Origin: Psettodes erumei | Lineage: Eukaryota > Chordata > Actinopteri > Pleuronectiformes > Psettodidae | Length of the DNA stretch: 64,000 nt | Direction of reading: 5' to 3' | Assembly: GCA_016785225.1 (NCBI GenBank) | Contig: JAFBJZ010000356.1 | Location: 1 to 64,000, forward strand | Shown here: positions 12,901 through 30,184 of the stretch, in pieces | Layout: every line of letters begins with the position of its first letter | How positions within the stretch are numbered: the first letter of the stretch is position 1 | Made by a program: the position numbers and the translations under genes | The notes under the pieces: generated by a model | Databases searched by the model: none | What the model saw: the letters and a program-made list of their open reading frames with translations, nothing else | Told to the model about the DNA's origin: nothing

Positions 12901-15900
12901 ACAAAAACTGAAATTAATGGAGGAGTGGTTAGAATGAGAAGGATTTTATTATTCAGCCACATGAATGCCAATCAAAGACAGAAAGTGGTGACAGAATGAA
13001 CAAAGAAAAAACATACAAAAGCAGAGGAAGTCATGAATAACTATGAAACAAACACAAAGAAAGAATGATGCATATATCAGAAATGAGAAAGTGTAAATAT
13101 AAATAAACACATGTATGTAAACAATGGAAACAGCAGGGTTTGAGATAGTACCATGAAGATCTTTGATCAGCAGTGTGCTTTGAAATGAAGTATGAATTAT
13201 TACCTGCAGAGGGCAGCACAGGCCAACAGCAGGAGGAATAATACAACACCGCTCTGACTCTCTGGGATCAAACTTTAGGGCATGTTACACTGCTGGCTAC
13301 ACCCCAGTCAGTGATGTCCTCACAAGGGCTCTCCATCTTCTAGGTAAAGTGTGTTTTTACGCTCAATAGATAGCTATCATATGTACATCCTACATGCATG
13401 GCTTTGAGCAGAATACCACCTCCTCTTTATGTTTAATCACACGTGTGTGTCTACAACCACCCTCTGGGCTGTGTGTCTTTGTAGTAGCTGTGTGGCGATG
13501 CAAAGCTGCCTGACTTGTGATGGTGCATCAGAGACCAGAAGGAGTTGAAGAGCATGAGGGACAGAGGCCTTTCTCTCCTGTCTCTCGCTCCCTTCATCTT
13601 CCTGCTCCCGGCTCGGTCTCTGGCCCACCTCCTCCCTCGCTCCCTCTCTATCCCAGCTCCAGTCTTCCTCGCCCAGCCCCATCCTTTCTCTCTTTCCCCG
13701 TCGAGCGTCCGCCCGTGCCGGCTGTCCCTCCTGCTCTCCCTCTCCGACCCCCAGCCTCGCTTGCTCCCTTTCTTTGCCCCAGCCCCTCGGTGCCGTTCGC
13801 CTTCCCACTTCCTGCTCGCCTTGCAGCTCACACCACACTCCCTCTCTCCCTCACCTTCAAGTGGTTTGACGATCTGGAGCTTGTCGGGGAGGTAGGGCCC
13901 CCGTGTGGCCCACAGGTGGAGGTTCCCGAGGGACATGATGCTTTCTGAGGGCGTCATTGCACTCTCGTGGCCAAGAGCATCCTGGAGGCCTGTGTGTCCT
14001 CCCCGCCTCCGCTCCCTCTCGTCTTCGAAGAAGCGCCTTTCGCTCAGGTTGTTTTGTCGACGCAGAGACAGGCGGCGCAGGGCCAGCCTCAGGTCCTCAG
14101 CACCGCTCGCCTTCTTTTCTCGGCCCTCTGTGCTGCTGTAGGAGATCAGATGAACCAGAAGCCAAGGGTAAGAATACATTGCATGAATTTTGAGAAAATC
14201 TTTTTCATTTTGTTGAACTACATTATACATATACAATGTACTATGTACATTTGACTATTCACCAAGACTCAACTCAAGAAACACTTCTCAGTCTTTGACA
14301 CCTGAAGATTCCACTCAACCACCTCTCTGATTTGTTAACTGTATCAGCCCTCTCCTCCTCACCTATCCGGGTTGGATGCTGTCTCCATCAGGAGGCTCTG
14401 CGCACGGTTGTCAAGAGCAACGCTGTCTCCACTGACGTCGCCTCCATACATACTAGAGTGGGGAGTGGAGAGGCCGCTGGACTGAGGCGACGTACGTGCT
14501 GACAGAGACTGGTTGGAGCCCGGGATGTTGGTGCTGGTTGGAGTCAGTGAACGCTGACGGACTGTCTGGTTGACGTTCTTGACCGTCTCAAAAACGCGTT
14601 TACGATGGATTCTGCGGTCACACACAAGAGGATCAGACTTTACTGTAAAACATCGTGCTCATGTTTCTTTCATTTCTATGATGTTTTGCCAGTAAATTCT
14701 AGGACAGAGGACAAAGCTATGTTTCAGGCAGAGTTATACCTTGATGAATTGCATTCATTTTCAATGATTGTTAAAAACTTGTGACAACTAAAAACTGTCA
14801 ATTTCTCATTTTTTCTTGGCCAACATAGGTAGCCATCCTACACTAATTTTTGACTCCACCCTCAGCTGATGACATTTTTTTCCAGAGCTGAAACTGTGAT
14901 CCAATGAAGCTTCTCATTATTTTTTGTTTTTAGTCATTTACTATTTATTTCTGCCATAGTAAATGGTCTGTCACATGGTGAAAGAGGCAGTTCCCCATCC
15001 TCTAAACCATACTGTAAACAGTACTCACTTGTTTTTAAATTCTGTAAAAAATGTAAATGTAAAATATACTGGTGCTGCATTATACACAGTCCTTGTAGTG
15101 TGAGGGTAACATGAAGTACTTAATCCATACTTCTGTTCTTCACACTCTGGGTCGTCCAGACTCAACTCCTTCCTCATCGTTCCCTCGATCTCAGCTGCCA
15201 GAGAATCCTGTAACAAAAACACGTGTGAAGGAATGGAAAATTGGTCATGTACAGAGACACACACACGCACACACACACTCCCTCACCATCGGGTACAGTC
15301 CCAGTGGGTGGTAGCGTCGGGGGGTTCCTGTCGTGTAGTTTCTGTTCCTCAAGTTCTTCAGCTCCTCTTGAGCTTCGTGCAGCATCTCAATACACTCCAA
15401 ATACTTCTCCTCCAGCTCCTGGAGCTGATGCATTGTAGATATTAAACTTCACTTTTGGAATGAACATCAAACAGCATCACGACAACAGCTTGGCAAGCAA
15501 AGAAATGTGGTCAAAACTGCACAGTCATGTGGAAGTTACCTCTGCTGTAAGCTGCCTTTGGGCATCTTTAGCTGCCATCAGGTGTTGAGAGAGTTCCTCA
15601 TTCTCAACTGCATACTGGACACACATGAAGGTTTAAATTGGTAAAAGCAACATGACATGAGCTTGTCCACAGTGGATTCCAAATGGGTTTATGTGTCTGT
15701 GCACGCACACTCACAGATTTGGCTTTCTTTTGCAGATCCACTATCTGAGAGAGAAGGTGTGTGATCTCTTCTTGCTGTCGGGAGGCGTCCTCTGTCTTAC
15801 GAGCCAGTTCCTCTGCTATGGCAGAGATTTGGAGACTGGACAGCCCTGACAGGACAGGGGGATGGGAATTTTAGCTCAGACTCGGAGTGGGGAAAGAGAG

Positions 15901-16700
15901 GAGATACACGAGAACTGTATAAGAGACTTACTGAGTTCTTTCACACAGTCACTGACAAGCTGCTGCTCCTTTTCTTCATAAGTTTCAGTCTCTGACTTCA
16001 GATGATGAGCCTACATGCAGACATCCATAATTAAACAATATAGTCCCAGGGACAAACGTGCAATTGCTGCTGTTATCTTTGTGCGGTGATACCTCTGAGC
16101 GGAGTGACAGGTTCTCTTCTTCCAGCTCTTTGAGTTTCCTGTGGAGAGTGTCACTCACAAAACCCCCTGAAGCTGTTTCCACTTTACTCTTCTTACCCCT
16201 GCAGACAGATGAATACAGAGCAGACTTGAAACTCATAATTAGACAGCTCTCTCTTTTGGTTCAGTGAATAGGCCACCAGTGTTACATTGGTATCTTATTT
16301 GTTTAACATTTTTGCTTGTTTTGCTAATTTGTTAATTAAAAAGTTGTTAAATCCATTTTTTACAGGTTGATATGAATCAACACAGAAAGGAAGCTAACGT
16401 CGGGGAGCTGCTGGAATCCTCCTCGCTCTCGTCTGCGGCATTGGTGTAAAACTGCAGCAGCTCATCCTTCAGGTTCAACTCATGATGCAGCTGGGCCACC
16501 TGGAAGAGGTCCGATAATTTTCACAACTCAAGTCCAGCTCTATTTGAATGCGTGTAAGTGTGTGGCGGACAGTCTGCTGCAAAAAAACACCCATCTATCA
16601 CATGTCATAGCTTAGTCCAATTCAAATCAATCTGGTTTGATCATGGCACACTCTATTATCTACTGACATAGACAAACAATTCTATCATTCAATAGGAATG

Positions 16701-16750
<50 letters not shown>

Positions 16751-19700
16751 CTTGTGTGTGCTGACCTCCTCTGTGATCTTTCCCACTTGTATCTCCAGAT
16801 AGTCATTCTGCTCAGTCAGAGTTTGGTTCTTCTTAAGAAGCGATTGGCCGATCCTTGCGGCCAACTCCAAATCTCTCTCTTTCTGTTGGTTGGAGTTAAA
16901 GAAGACAAAAGATGAAGTGGAAGGAGACACAGCTGACATTAACAGATGCAATAGCCAAAAATCCCACAATGCATCGATGCATGGTAAAATACATCTATGT
17001 TTTGCTGGTGTCCTGTGTGGGGGCTGGAGGTTCAGGCACTCTTGGTAAATTCCGAGGCAGAATCCACTCACTGTTTATTGATCTCTTTGTGTCAAAAGAA
17101 ACTTTCCACAGCTATTCATACAACAGGCATGTTTCATTTGGGCAAATAGGACAAAACTGCAGTGCAGCATCTTTCCTGCTGTGGCCCCACTTTGTGATTT
17201 AAGCTGATTAAAGATCTGTCCTTGTGCAGCTTTGAAATGACAGAACAGACAAAAATAAACCACCTCACCTCCTCCAGCAGACGTGTGACAGCATCGATGT
17301 CATTGTAGGTCTTCGTCATCTGGCCCACTCTGTCTGCACATAGCACTGTGGGAGTATCAAATGCGCAGAGTGAGACGACGGTAGCAAGCAGCCCTCAGAT
17401 TCCAGTGCAAAGGAACTAGTTTCTCATCACATCTGGTGTGATGCATGTACAATGGCACGAACACACAGTCACATTATGTAACGCAGAGAGTTTAAAGAGT
17501 CAAGAGAAAGATAGTTTGATTGTTTGTGTATGACACAGCAGGGCAGAGTTAAAGGGGAAGGGGTCGTTTTCCATGGCGCAGAGCAGTTGGCTGTGTTGCC
17601 CCGAGGTGACAGCTGTTATTGACTCAGAGCTCTAATCAATAACATGCTGTACAAAGTTATTGAATGCGTTATGGTAAACCACTGTAATCCTGTTAGTATA
17701 ACAGTCAGCACAAAACAATTGATGTTTCATTAAAGTGACCTTTAAATGACCCTTTTTCAAAATAAGGAAAGGCAACAGTGTTAAAGCAGTGTGCGACTCT
17801 CACAGCCCAGCAATGAACCATCGGAATATGTGTGTGCACTTTAAGGCTGTTATGTCAAAATGGACCCAATTCAAAGTCATCAGGCTTCAGGAAACGCCTC
17901 CTAATGAGGAGAACAAAGCCACAGACGAGCTCCACTGTAAAACCGTTTTCCACTGTTTTCTATTGTTTTATAATCAAAAACTGTCTAAGTATAATCTCAG
18001 TCTATTTAATGCCAGCTTGTACTTCAGTCAAATCATACATTCAATCTTAGTGCATCTTTTCTCTTCTTTATTCTTGACATGCACTGTACCTTTCTCGTCG
18101 TCGTTATAGTAACAGTCATGCTGCTCACATTCATCCCTCGCTAGTCTCTCCACCCTGCACTTGGTGTCCATCTCTCCCCTTGGCTTCACAATGACCAACA
18201 AGCATACATGCAGCATACACAACCGAACCGGATACTGACCCATTCACTTTCTCTCTCTCTCTCTCTCTCACTCCTCCTGCTCAGCTACTGTACAGCACAA
18301 CAGGCCCGGAAGCCAGAATTTCCCTCCGCCCACATGGACGCTCCCGTGAGTGAGTGCCAGGGAGGTGGACAGATGAGAGAGAGTGCATGTGCGTTTGGAA
18401 AAAGCTCTGCAGCTGCTGAGGTGAAACGGAAGAAGATGAGATGAAGAAAGAGCCAATCAGAGATGTGGTGGGATGCGGCATGGACTCCTTTCTGAGTTTA
18501 TATTATCAGTTTAAATCTGTATAATGACTGCTCTCTTTACTTGCCAACAAAACTACATTTTACATTAAAACAATGTTTTGAAATTATAACTTACTTTAAC
18601 GGAGATGCATCTTCCATCTCTTATTGTGGAGAAAAAAATTATTGAGGGGAAAAATTGCAGTGTCTACCATGTGTGTCAGAGAATGAAAAGATTAATATTC
18701 CATAAAAACTTTAAGAGCACAAACAAAAGGCTGATAGGAACTAGTAACTAGACATTCATGAGAAATAGAAATGAAGAAGTTAAATAAATCTGTAAAGTTG
18801 TTATCATATAAACCAAAGAAACTGCATAGCAATGCAATCTGTAAATTATGATACCCTCAAATGAAATCAGTTCATTACAGGTTAGAGGATATATAGTATG
18901 ACACTGAAATCTACTGAAGAAAACCATATAAGAGAGTGTAAATTAAATAATAAACAACACATGGAAAATCTCCACAATGCTCTAAATGAAACAAAATAAT
19001 CGCTGAAGATGAGTTCAGACTTCAGAAAATTGTCACGTAAAACCAGGCAAAGGTCAGAGCACTGATGACTTTACGTCTGAATGGTTCAAAACATTCAGAG
19101 ATCAGACACAATGACACAATGAATACACGCAGCATGTAGCTGGGCACCACCTTGTGGAGGCAGGCTGTAATGTGTGTTATATCAAAAAAAGGGGAATGGA
19201 GAAAGTTGGTTGTAGATAATAGTGAGAAGTCATTAGACACTTTAGTACATTAGAAACAATCTCATTGAATCTGACTCGTCTGTACCAGACAGGATTTACA
19301 GTATCTGCATCAGACACTGCATAAGTGGCACATACAGCAGAATAAAACAAAGCCTCTGTTAATGAACTAATGGTTTTTATGTTTTAAACATAATGCTCAG
19401 TAAAACATTTCAAGCACAACCTATTAAACTCTCATACCTGTTTATACAAGAAAGGATCTGCACGGTTATCCTTGCTCTCCAGGCATCTTTAATGCGAGCT
19501 AGCGCATTAGGCAGAGTGGGGATGTGGCAAGAGGAACAAATGTGATCTTAATTCACAGACCAAGTATTGATCTTCCTCCAACGAACAGAACCATTATCTG
19601 TTCTATTGTCAATTTAGCAGAAATACACAACGGCTCATCCTCGGTTTACAAATTCAATATTCCACTCACCTGGGGGCTTTAAAAGGCAAATATGAAGTCA

Positions 19701-20667
19701 GTTAGAGAGACAAACCAATCAAATAATTTGACAGGGACTTCATAATGCAGCACTTTTAACATTTAAAGGTATTGCAAGTAAAATTTAACTTTCCAGTTGT
19801 TCCAGTTCCTTTTTCCTCTTCCCTTTATTACTTTCCACAAATAATAAAATAAAATAAAAGTACTGATAAAAGTCTCTGCTCAACACAGATATTCACACAA
19901 AGTACAGTGGATTATCTTTCCAAGAACCATTTGTAGGAATAAACACAGAATGTGCCCAGGTGGGTAAGTCCTTCACTTGTAAAGCCATGTATTCCCACAC
20001 CAGCCCCAGAGGTGAAATACTACCACTTTAATCTCAAATTTCCATTTTTGTCTATTTCTTTACTACATTCCAACTGTCTGAATTCAAAATAAGAAATAAC
20101 TTAAAAGGGACCTGGCACGTTTCATCATGCATGAGAAACAGATATGTACTGTGTGTGATCATGTCATCACCAAACTTACAGAAGTATTTGAGAGTCTCTT
20201 CAATCTGCTCGGTGGTCAGGTCGAGCCTGGCGTCCGGTGCAACGAGGGGAGTGTGCAGCCAGTCATCTTGGTCATAGCCATAGACGGTGTCAGCCCGCAG
20301 CCGGTACACTGGCAACTGCTCCTCCAGAAGACTGATGATCTCAAACTCTGGCAAGTCGGTGCTGTTGCACACATCTGAACATCGCAGAGAGAACAGAGAG
20401 GTAGGGAGGAGAGTGAACATCTTGTTATTTTCTACTTTGATCTTATAGAACCCACTGGACACTCCACAATACAAACTGAAATCAAAGCTTTGATTTCCTA
20501 CAGTTGCTCCCAGCAAGTTAACACATATGAACCTGTGATGGTCTCGGCGTCCCTGCAGGCGGGCGGGGCCACGCTTGTGTCCAGCTGGCCGGAATCGCCC
20601 TCGCTCACATACTGCTCCTCGTGGGTGTGCCGCCGCTCGAGCTCGGGGTCTGGATCTGGGTCCAGGT
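9916..20667 (-). CDS. trak1: Trafficking kinesin-binding protein 1 (Milton homologue)
   Basis: TRAK1 links mitochondria, through Miro, to kinesin-1 and dynein for axonal transport. Supported coding exons in transcript order are 20533-20667, 20180-20374, 17269-17345, 16766-16882, 16399-16499, 16093-16198, 15932-16010, 15715-15845, 15540-15614, 15287-15424, 15131-15207, 14363-14611, 13855-14135, 12243-12361, 11653-11866, 11435-11525, 10793-10918 and 9916-10504; all phases agree. The HAP1-type coiled coil includes DVCNSTDLPEFE, QMTKTYNDIDAVTRLLEE and RDLELAARIGQSLLKKN. The Milton C-terminal domain includes LPDKLQIVKPLEG, TLHHWQQLAQPHLG, FTTCRILHP and IRRNRSYPAMVG. ATPCTPRRLSL and the RRNRS tail identify TRAK1 over TRAK2. 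The initiator ATG of the long form is not in the first listed exon (an in-frame TGA lies upstream of its acceptor), so at least one 5' exon is missing. The 10793 donor is GC, and the stop at 9916-9918 looks premature relative to human. Confidence 0.95.
16706..16749. repeat. (GT)n microsatellite in trak1 intron
   Basis: About 22 GT units lie 17 bp beyond the donor of the 16766-16882 exon of trak1. On the transcribed (minus) strand this is a CA repeat close to a 5' splice site. Confidence 0.95.
18090..18171 (-). CDS. trak1: Alternative first coding exon of trak1
   Basis: An ATG at 18171 opens 27 codons followed by a GTACAG donor in phase 1. Joined to the exon at 17345 it gives ...NDDEK-VLCADRVGQMTK. 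Human TRAK1 has an isoform with a short acidic Cys-containing N-terminus (...EECFEYDCQDEERK...) that reads into VLCAERVGQM at the same junction. The fish exon keeps the pattern ECEQHDCYYNDDEK. This form would skip the DVCNSTDLPE exon and encode 883 residues with exons 17269-17345 to 9916-10504. It implies a second promoter inside the gene, just upstream of 18171, where a (GA/CT)n tract lies at about 18248-18270. Recognition rests on remembered human sequence and phase agreement. Confidence 0.72.
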
Positions 20668-22591
20668 CTGGGGCCGGGGGCAGGGAGGGGGCTGGGGAGG
20701 CCAGCTTGGCTCACCTCTCACTGGTGTACAGAATCAGGGGCCATGGGCCTATGGAGCTGGAGCTCCACTGGATTAGCTGGTCCAAGAGATAGACAGAAGA
20801 CAGCAGATACAGAGGAGAGAGGGGATGGGTAAGGAAGGCTGAAGTAAAAGAGAGAAGAGCCTTACAGAGCCATACATACATGCATTGCTTTAACCCAAAG
20901 TCCAAACTAATCAATGCGTCTCTCTCTTTCCCTACAGAGTCTTTAACTTCAAGTGCTGCTGCTGAGTCTGCAGTGTGCTGCCTGCCAGCAAGCTGTTTTA
21001 ATCACGGCCTGTCCACTGCAGACATCACTTTTCATCTGTCGGGAAACGAATAAGGAGGCAGATGGGGGTTCAGAGGAACTCTTGATGATAGCATGACATA
21101 ACAGGAGTGCATAACTTAATGGATGCAGGTACGGGAAATGAGCTGTGTCTTGTTCTCCCATCACAGGAGATTAAATGGCAGGTAAAACAACAGAACATGC
21201 AGCCAGACTTTGCAACCAACATCTCCAAATCTCCTTGTCACCTAAGAAGACCTTCTTTGATGTCCCAGGCTGCTGGAGAGTGAAGTTTGATCCTGGGTCC
21301 TCTTGTCTAAAGTGAATACACCAGCACTCACAGCGACCTTGCAGCGCCCTGTTTATTAATCCACTGGGGATTCTGTGTCTCGCTGCAGATGCACAGCAGG
21401 CTACAGTCAGTAAACAAACCCCAGATCACGAAATTCACCTGTGTATCTGATCAAAGATCTAGCGGCAGGTGACAGAATACAAATCAGTGTAGAAATAGAG
21501 ACCTGTGTGCATATGCATGAGTCATTGTGTGTCGTTTGCAGCCTGCTGCATGAATAGGTGAATAGGTCTCTGTACTTGCATGATAGAATAGAAATTGGGT
21601 GATGGATGAGTGTATCTGACAATATATTTATATAACAAAACTCACCAACAGATAATGTTACATGGAACATGTTTTTGCACATGGCAGCACTACAACCTTG
21701 GGACGTCTTTCTCATTGCGACAGTTGGAATGCTGTACTCATACTCTCTGTTGGGCCGATGTTGCATATGAAATACATTAGGCTTTTTTTTTTTTTAAAGA
21801 AACATTTTCCTTCAGAATTTCAAGAATGATATGACCTGTGGGTGACTGTCGATTTCAGATTCACTCTGTCAACATTGTACATGCATGTTTGCGAATTTAA
21901 AGTCTTGCATTGTAACTCTCCAAAATCACTGTCCCCTACCAACTCCACCATATGTCAACTTGTCAATAAGAACTCCTCCTGTGCTTCAAACAATTGACCC
22001 AAGGATGAGCTCTCAGCAAACAAAAGTCACTTACTTCAAACAGTATTTCTGTTGAGTTTTTCCATAAAGACATGCACTAGGCCAGACTCCAAGGATTCAA
22101 GATGGCTTTATAAAGGATAACAAATTATACCTAGAAATCTAGCATTAAGGAGAGAGAAAACTAAAATCAGAACAGTTTTTTCTTTTATGGAAAAGCAAAG
22201 CATTAAAACTAAATGTCTTAGAGAGCAATGGTTCAAGGCCTGCCGGCTCCTTGGATGTCCTACAGTGAGAAAACATCACTACTGTCCTGCAGCTGCTGAT
22301 CACTGCTGCCGACGGTCCTGCTTGCAGTCTCCCCTGCAAGTAGGCCAATGGTTCATTCATGCATGTGGCACAAATAGTGTTATTTAAATTGTGTCTGAGG
22401 GTGTGGTTTCTTCTACTGTGCATCGGCAGGTCGCGGATCTGTGCTTCCTTAAATCGTGTCCTTACGGTTCCACCGTGATGTCAAAGAAAGAAGAAAAAGC
22501 ACGATCAGCTGACCTAGGGATTCATGACATCGCCATCAAAACATCAAAATCATTCATTCGTGCAAGCGGTGAAAGCGAGAGGCCTACTCAC

Positions 22592-22836
22592 ACACAGAAG
22601 TGACTGATCCAAATTCTGTCGAAAATCCAATAGGGATTCTGCTGTGACCCGGCGAGGGAGGAAATCGGCAGATTTTGCTGGGATTGTCCCCTCGGATGGG
22701 CAGGTACAGAGTGCGTGCAGGCCGGGTGGAGCGCTGAGATATCCCTGCGGTCCGCTGCCCCTTCGCAGCGATGACAGCTCCGGATGATCAAGGTCACCGT
22801 AGGTTGGTATTTGAAGTCGCTCCTGACCCGGTCCAC
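22592..22836 (-). other. Candidate 5' exon of long trak1
   Basis: A GC-richer open frame starting at an ATG at 22836 runs to a good GTGAGT donor just below 22592 (phase 0). It contains LLDFRQNLDQSLLC near its end. It is the right place for the missing start of the long trak1 form. However, the next exon (20533-20667) needs phase 1 from the acceptor that looks best, so the direct join does not fit. It may be a 5' UTR exon, may join an unseen exon, or may be chance. Confidence 0.3.
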
Positions 22837-22839
22837 TCC

Positions 22840-25085
22840 TCATTCCCTTCAGCCATCTCCTTCTGTCTCTTTCCTCTGTCTGTCTCTCTCTCCCTCTCCC
22901 TCTGGAGCCCCCCTCACCACCATCAAGTCTGACGAGAGGACAGTAATAGCACTTCTGGCTACCGCCTTCAAAATAAAACTCTTTCTTACCGTTATACTCA
23001 GACAAAAGAAGTAACATGGAATTTTATCTGCTGGGGACAGTATAAAAATTTTATTTAAAAAGATTAAAACGTATCATGTTTCCATTGTAAAGCATATATT
23101 CATAACTATATAGACTTAATTTTGATCTGAAAAATTGTGATACAGAGTTATATTACGCAACCAGAAACTATGGAATACGAGACCCAAGTTTTACACAGAA
23201 ACAATTAATGTACAATAAACTACACATTACTTAACGTTCTCACCTGATAGAGCTGAGTACCCCCACCACACACACACACCTTTTACTTTGTAAATTTAAA
23301 GGGGAGAATTGGTTTTAATTTTAAGTCAATGTTTTATTTCTTACTGTATCCTGCGTAACTGCACCTGACTTGACAGTTCTTCTTCTCCACTGTCATCCAT
23401 CCAGACACCCTAGCCTGGACCCACCCGCTATGGACCAAGCATCACTGACGTCACGAGCACCCACAAACAGGAAGGGGATAGGCAAACAAGTTTGTGGGAC
23501 ATGATCTACATTTCCGTTTGTGACACATACGTAAAAGGAACGGAGAGGAAAACTTGTTTTCAAGTTAGCTCATAATAAAGTGTGTAAAGTTTAGATAAAC
23601 TTATAGGCAAATATCCACTATGTTATTATAACAGCCCTATTTATATATTATTGAGCACATACATTAGATACAAGAGCCATTATTATGCAAATAAAACCAC
23701 TGTTCTATCAGTATAGGAAAACAGGAATTTAGACGCCCCACGAACCTGTGGGGATTCCCTCCCTCTTGACCAGCTTGTCTGAAGAGAGGAGCCATTGTTC
23801 CAAAGAATAACTAGACATGACTGAGTCTCGGTCCAAACAGCCCCCAACCCCCCACCTCAAACCTAACAATGTTATCACAAGCTGCATTCATTTTTGCAAA
23901 GTGCAATGCAAAGTTCGAGCTGATGAGCTCCGTGCTACCTAATGCATTACTCTATACATCCTGGGGAGTGAAAACGGCTAACTACCCAAAGGCAGCAGAA
24001 GCAGATTGTTGCAGCTCCACATCCAGAGTCCGGGGTGGCTGGAAAAAACAGTAAAAAAAAACACAATCTCTCTCTAACTCGACTGTGTAACAGAAACAGT
24101 AGAGACAGAACCCTGGTGGCCACATGCACTGTGTTTCACTGAGAGCAGCAGATAGACCGAGGTCTCAGGTGAGAGGTCTCGTGTTAAAGCGCACTGTAAT
24201 ACAACGTTCGAACAGCAGATGGCGACAGAGGGCCTGTGTGGCCAACAGACGCGGATTGTTTTTGCTGCGCACTCACAGAGACGTTTGTGTTTCGTGTGCT
24301 GCAAATGAACAATGGGGTCCTGTCACTCAACATGAGAGATGGCAGCAGTTGCGAGTGATACTTAAAAGACCTCCTGAAACAAAAAGCACCGTATTAAATG
24401 CAGTCGCCCGCAGGATCAGAGCGCATCAGTAGTGCGAGTCTTGCATTGAAGCGTCTTTTGTGGGATTTTGTAACGATGCTATAGCCCTGCCCAATAAGGA
24501 AAGCATGCGTTGCACCATATGCGCTCCCAGCTGCCATGAATATGTAGGGGGGGATCTATGGATTCTTCACCGTGTGGAAAACATCCAGCGCACCAGCACC
24601 GGTCGCATATTTGCAGGACGCATGACTTTTCCTACTTTATTATTACTGTTTTTAAATTTTACTATCCAAAGCGATGATTCAACGACGACACTATTGCATT
24701 CAGTTTTTGCGTTCATCACGCTGATACATTTACTTTCCTGCTTTGCACATTGTATCGCGCAGGTGGGCTGATAAACCCTTGGGCGCCTTATCTGACCGTG
24801 GAGCATTTCATCGACCTGTGTGAACCCTGGAAAGAATTAGATGTCACCGGCGGCAAGGAGGAGAAACTGTTATGTTAGTTAATGTTTTCTTCGGGTCATT
24901 TCAGGATTGTAGACCGCATCTTAACTGAACACTTTTTGCACATTGGATTTGGTTTACCTTATTAACCTCTTGAACAACAGAGCACACAGTTCCCCACCGC
25001 CTCCTTCATTTATTGCCTGGTGGGATGCACTCCGGCTGATCCACTCGAAGACCCACTTTTCCAAACTGGCCATCATTTCCCCAAA
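22840..25085. other. Divergent intergenic region, trak1 and SLC22 gene
   Basis: This interval lies between the left-reading trak1 and the right-reading transporter gene and should hold both main promoters. It contains CpG-bearing sequence at about 24.1-24.8 kb and a CTCF-like motif at 24212-24226. Several open frames of about 60-103 codons are present on both strands, but none shows a known domain. Confidence 0.5.
24212..24226 (+). promoter_or_regulatory. CTCF-like motif between trak1 and SLC22 gene
   Basis: ACAGCAGATGGCGAC matches the core consensus CCASYAGRKGGCRSY at 13 of 15 positions. Its position between two divergent genes would suit a boundary element. Binding is inferred only. Confidence 0.4.
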
Positions 25086-29664
<4,579 letters not shown>

Positions 29665-29987
29665 CTGCATTTACATGCATGCACATACATGCACACGTTA
29701 CACAGCCACAACTCTGAGCCCAGTGCGGTGCTTCAAACATCCTCTATGCGTGAACTGGATCTGGTGCTCCGTGCAAGAAAGCCAACACACATCTTACAAA
29801 CTTACAAAGCGGGCATTCAGTTCTGCTGCCAGGGTAAATCAACAGCCTTCTGTTTTACAAAATGCAAGTAAACACCAGAGTAAATGGGGAACAGTCCTGT
29901 TTTGTAATCTAGTGTGCTCCACAGAACTTGACATTTTTTCTAATTTTAAGCACTGGTTTTATACATTTTAGTTTTGTAGGGAGAGGG

Positions 29988-29993
29988 AATAAA
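29988..29993 (+). terminator. Polyadenylation signal of the SLC22 gene
   Basis: AATAAA lies 324 bp after the stop codon, giving a 3' UTR of ordinary length. The convergent protease gene appears to end less than 0.3 kb further on. Confidence 0.6.
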
Positions 29994-30178
29994 AGTTCCC
30001 CTCTAGATTTTGCAGATGCACAAAGTGCATATTTGATGTTGCATCAGCTGAGATCAAACGTTTAAATGATGACTGGTATCTGTGACATATCTAGTGCATT
30101 TTTGAAGTGTTTAAATCATGTCATGGTGAATTAGTGATGAAAAAACCCAGCGTCCGATATGATACTCAGGAAAGGGAT

Positions 30179-30184
30179 TTTATT
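30179..30184 (-). terminator. Possible polyadenylation signal of the cysteine protease
   Basis: Minus-strand AATAAA lies about 840 bp after the protease stop codon. It is the last clear signal before the convergent SLC22 transcript, so the two genes would meet tail to tail. Confidence 0.45.

Noticed and set aside
13437..14254. Long overlapping open frames on both strands, up to 261 codons
   Set aside because: Only 13855-14135 on the minus strand matches TRAK1 and has splice sites in phase. The rest is low-complexity Arg/Glu or Pro/Ser sequence caused by a purine/pyrimidine-biased tract.
20052..20714. 220-codon minus-strand frame starting MSQAG
   Set aside because: Its first part is in a different frame from the TRAK exon at 20533-20667 and reads through an intron; only the 20180-20374 part is real coding sequence.
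24124..24432. 102-codon basic frame upstream of the SLC22 gene
   Set aside because: It shows no known domain, lies in CpG-bearing promoter-like DNA and contains a CTCF-like motif; not supported as a gene.
25020..25085. Upstream in-frame ATG of the SLC22 gene
   Set aside because: The 22-residue extension is not SLC22-like, and the ATG at 25086 has better context and the family's usual start.
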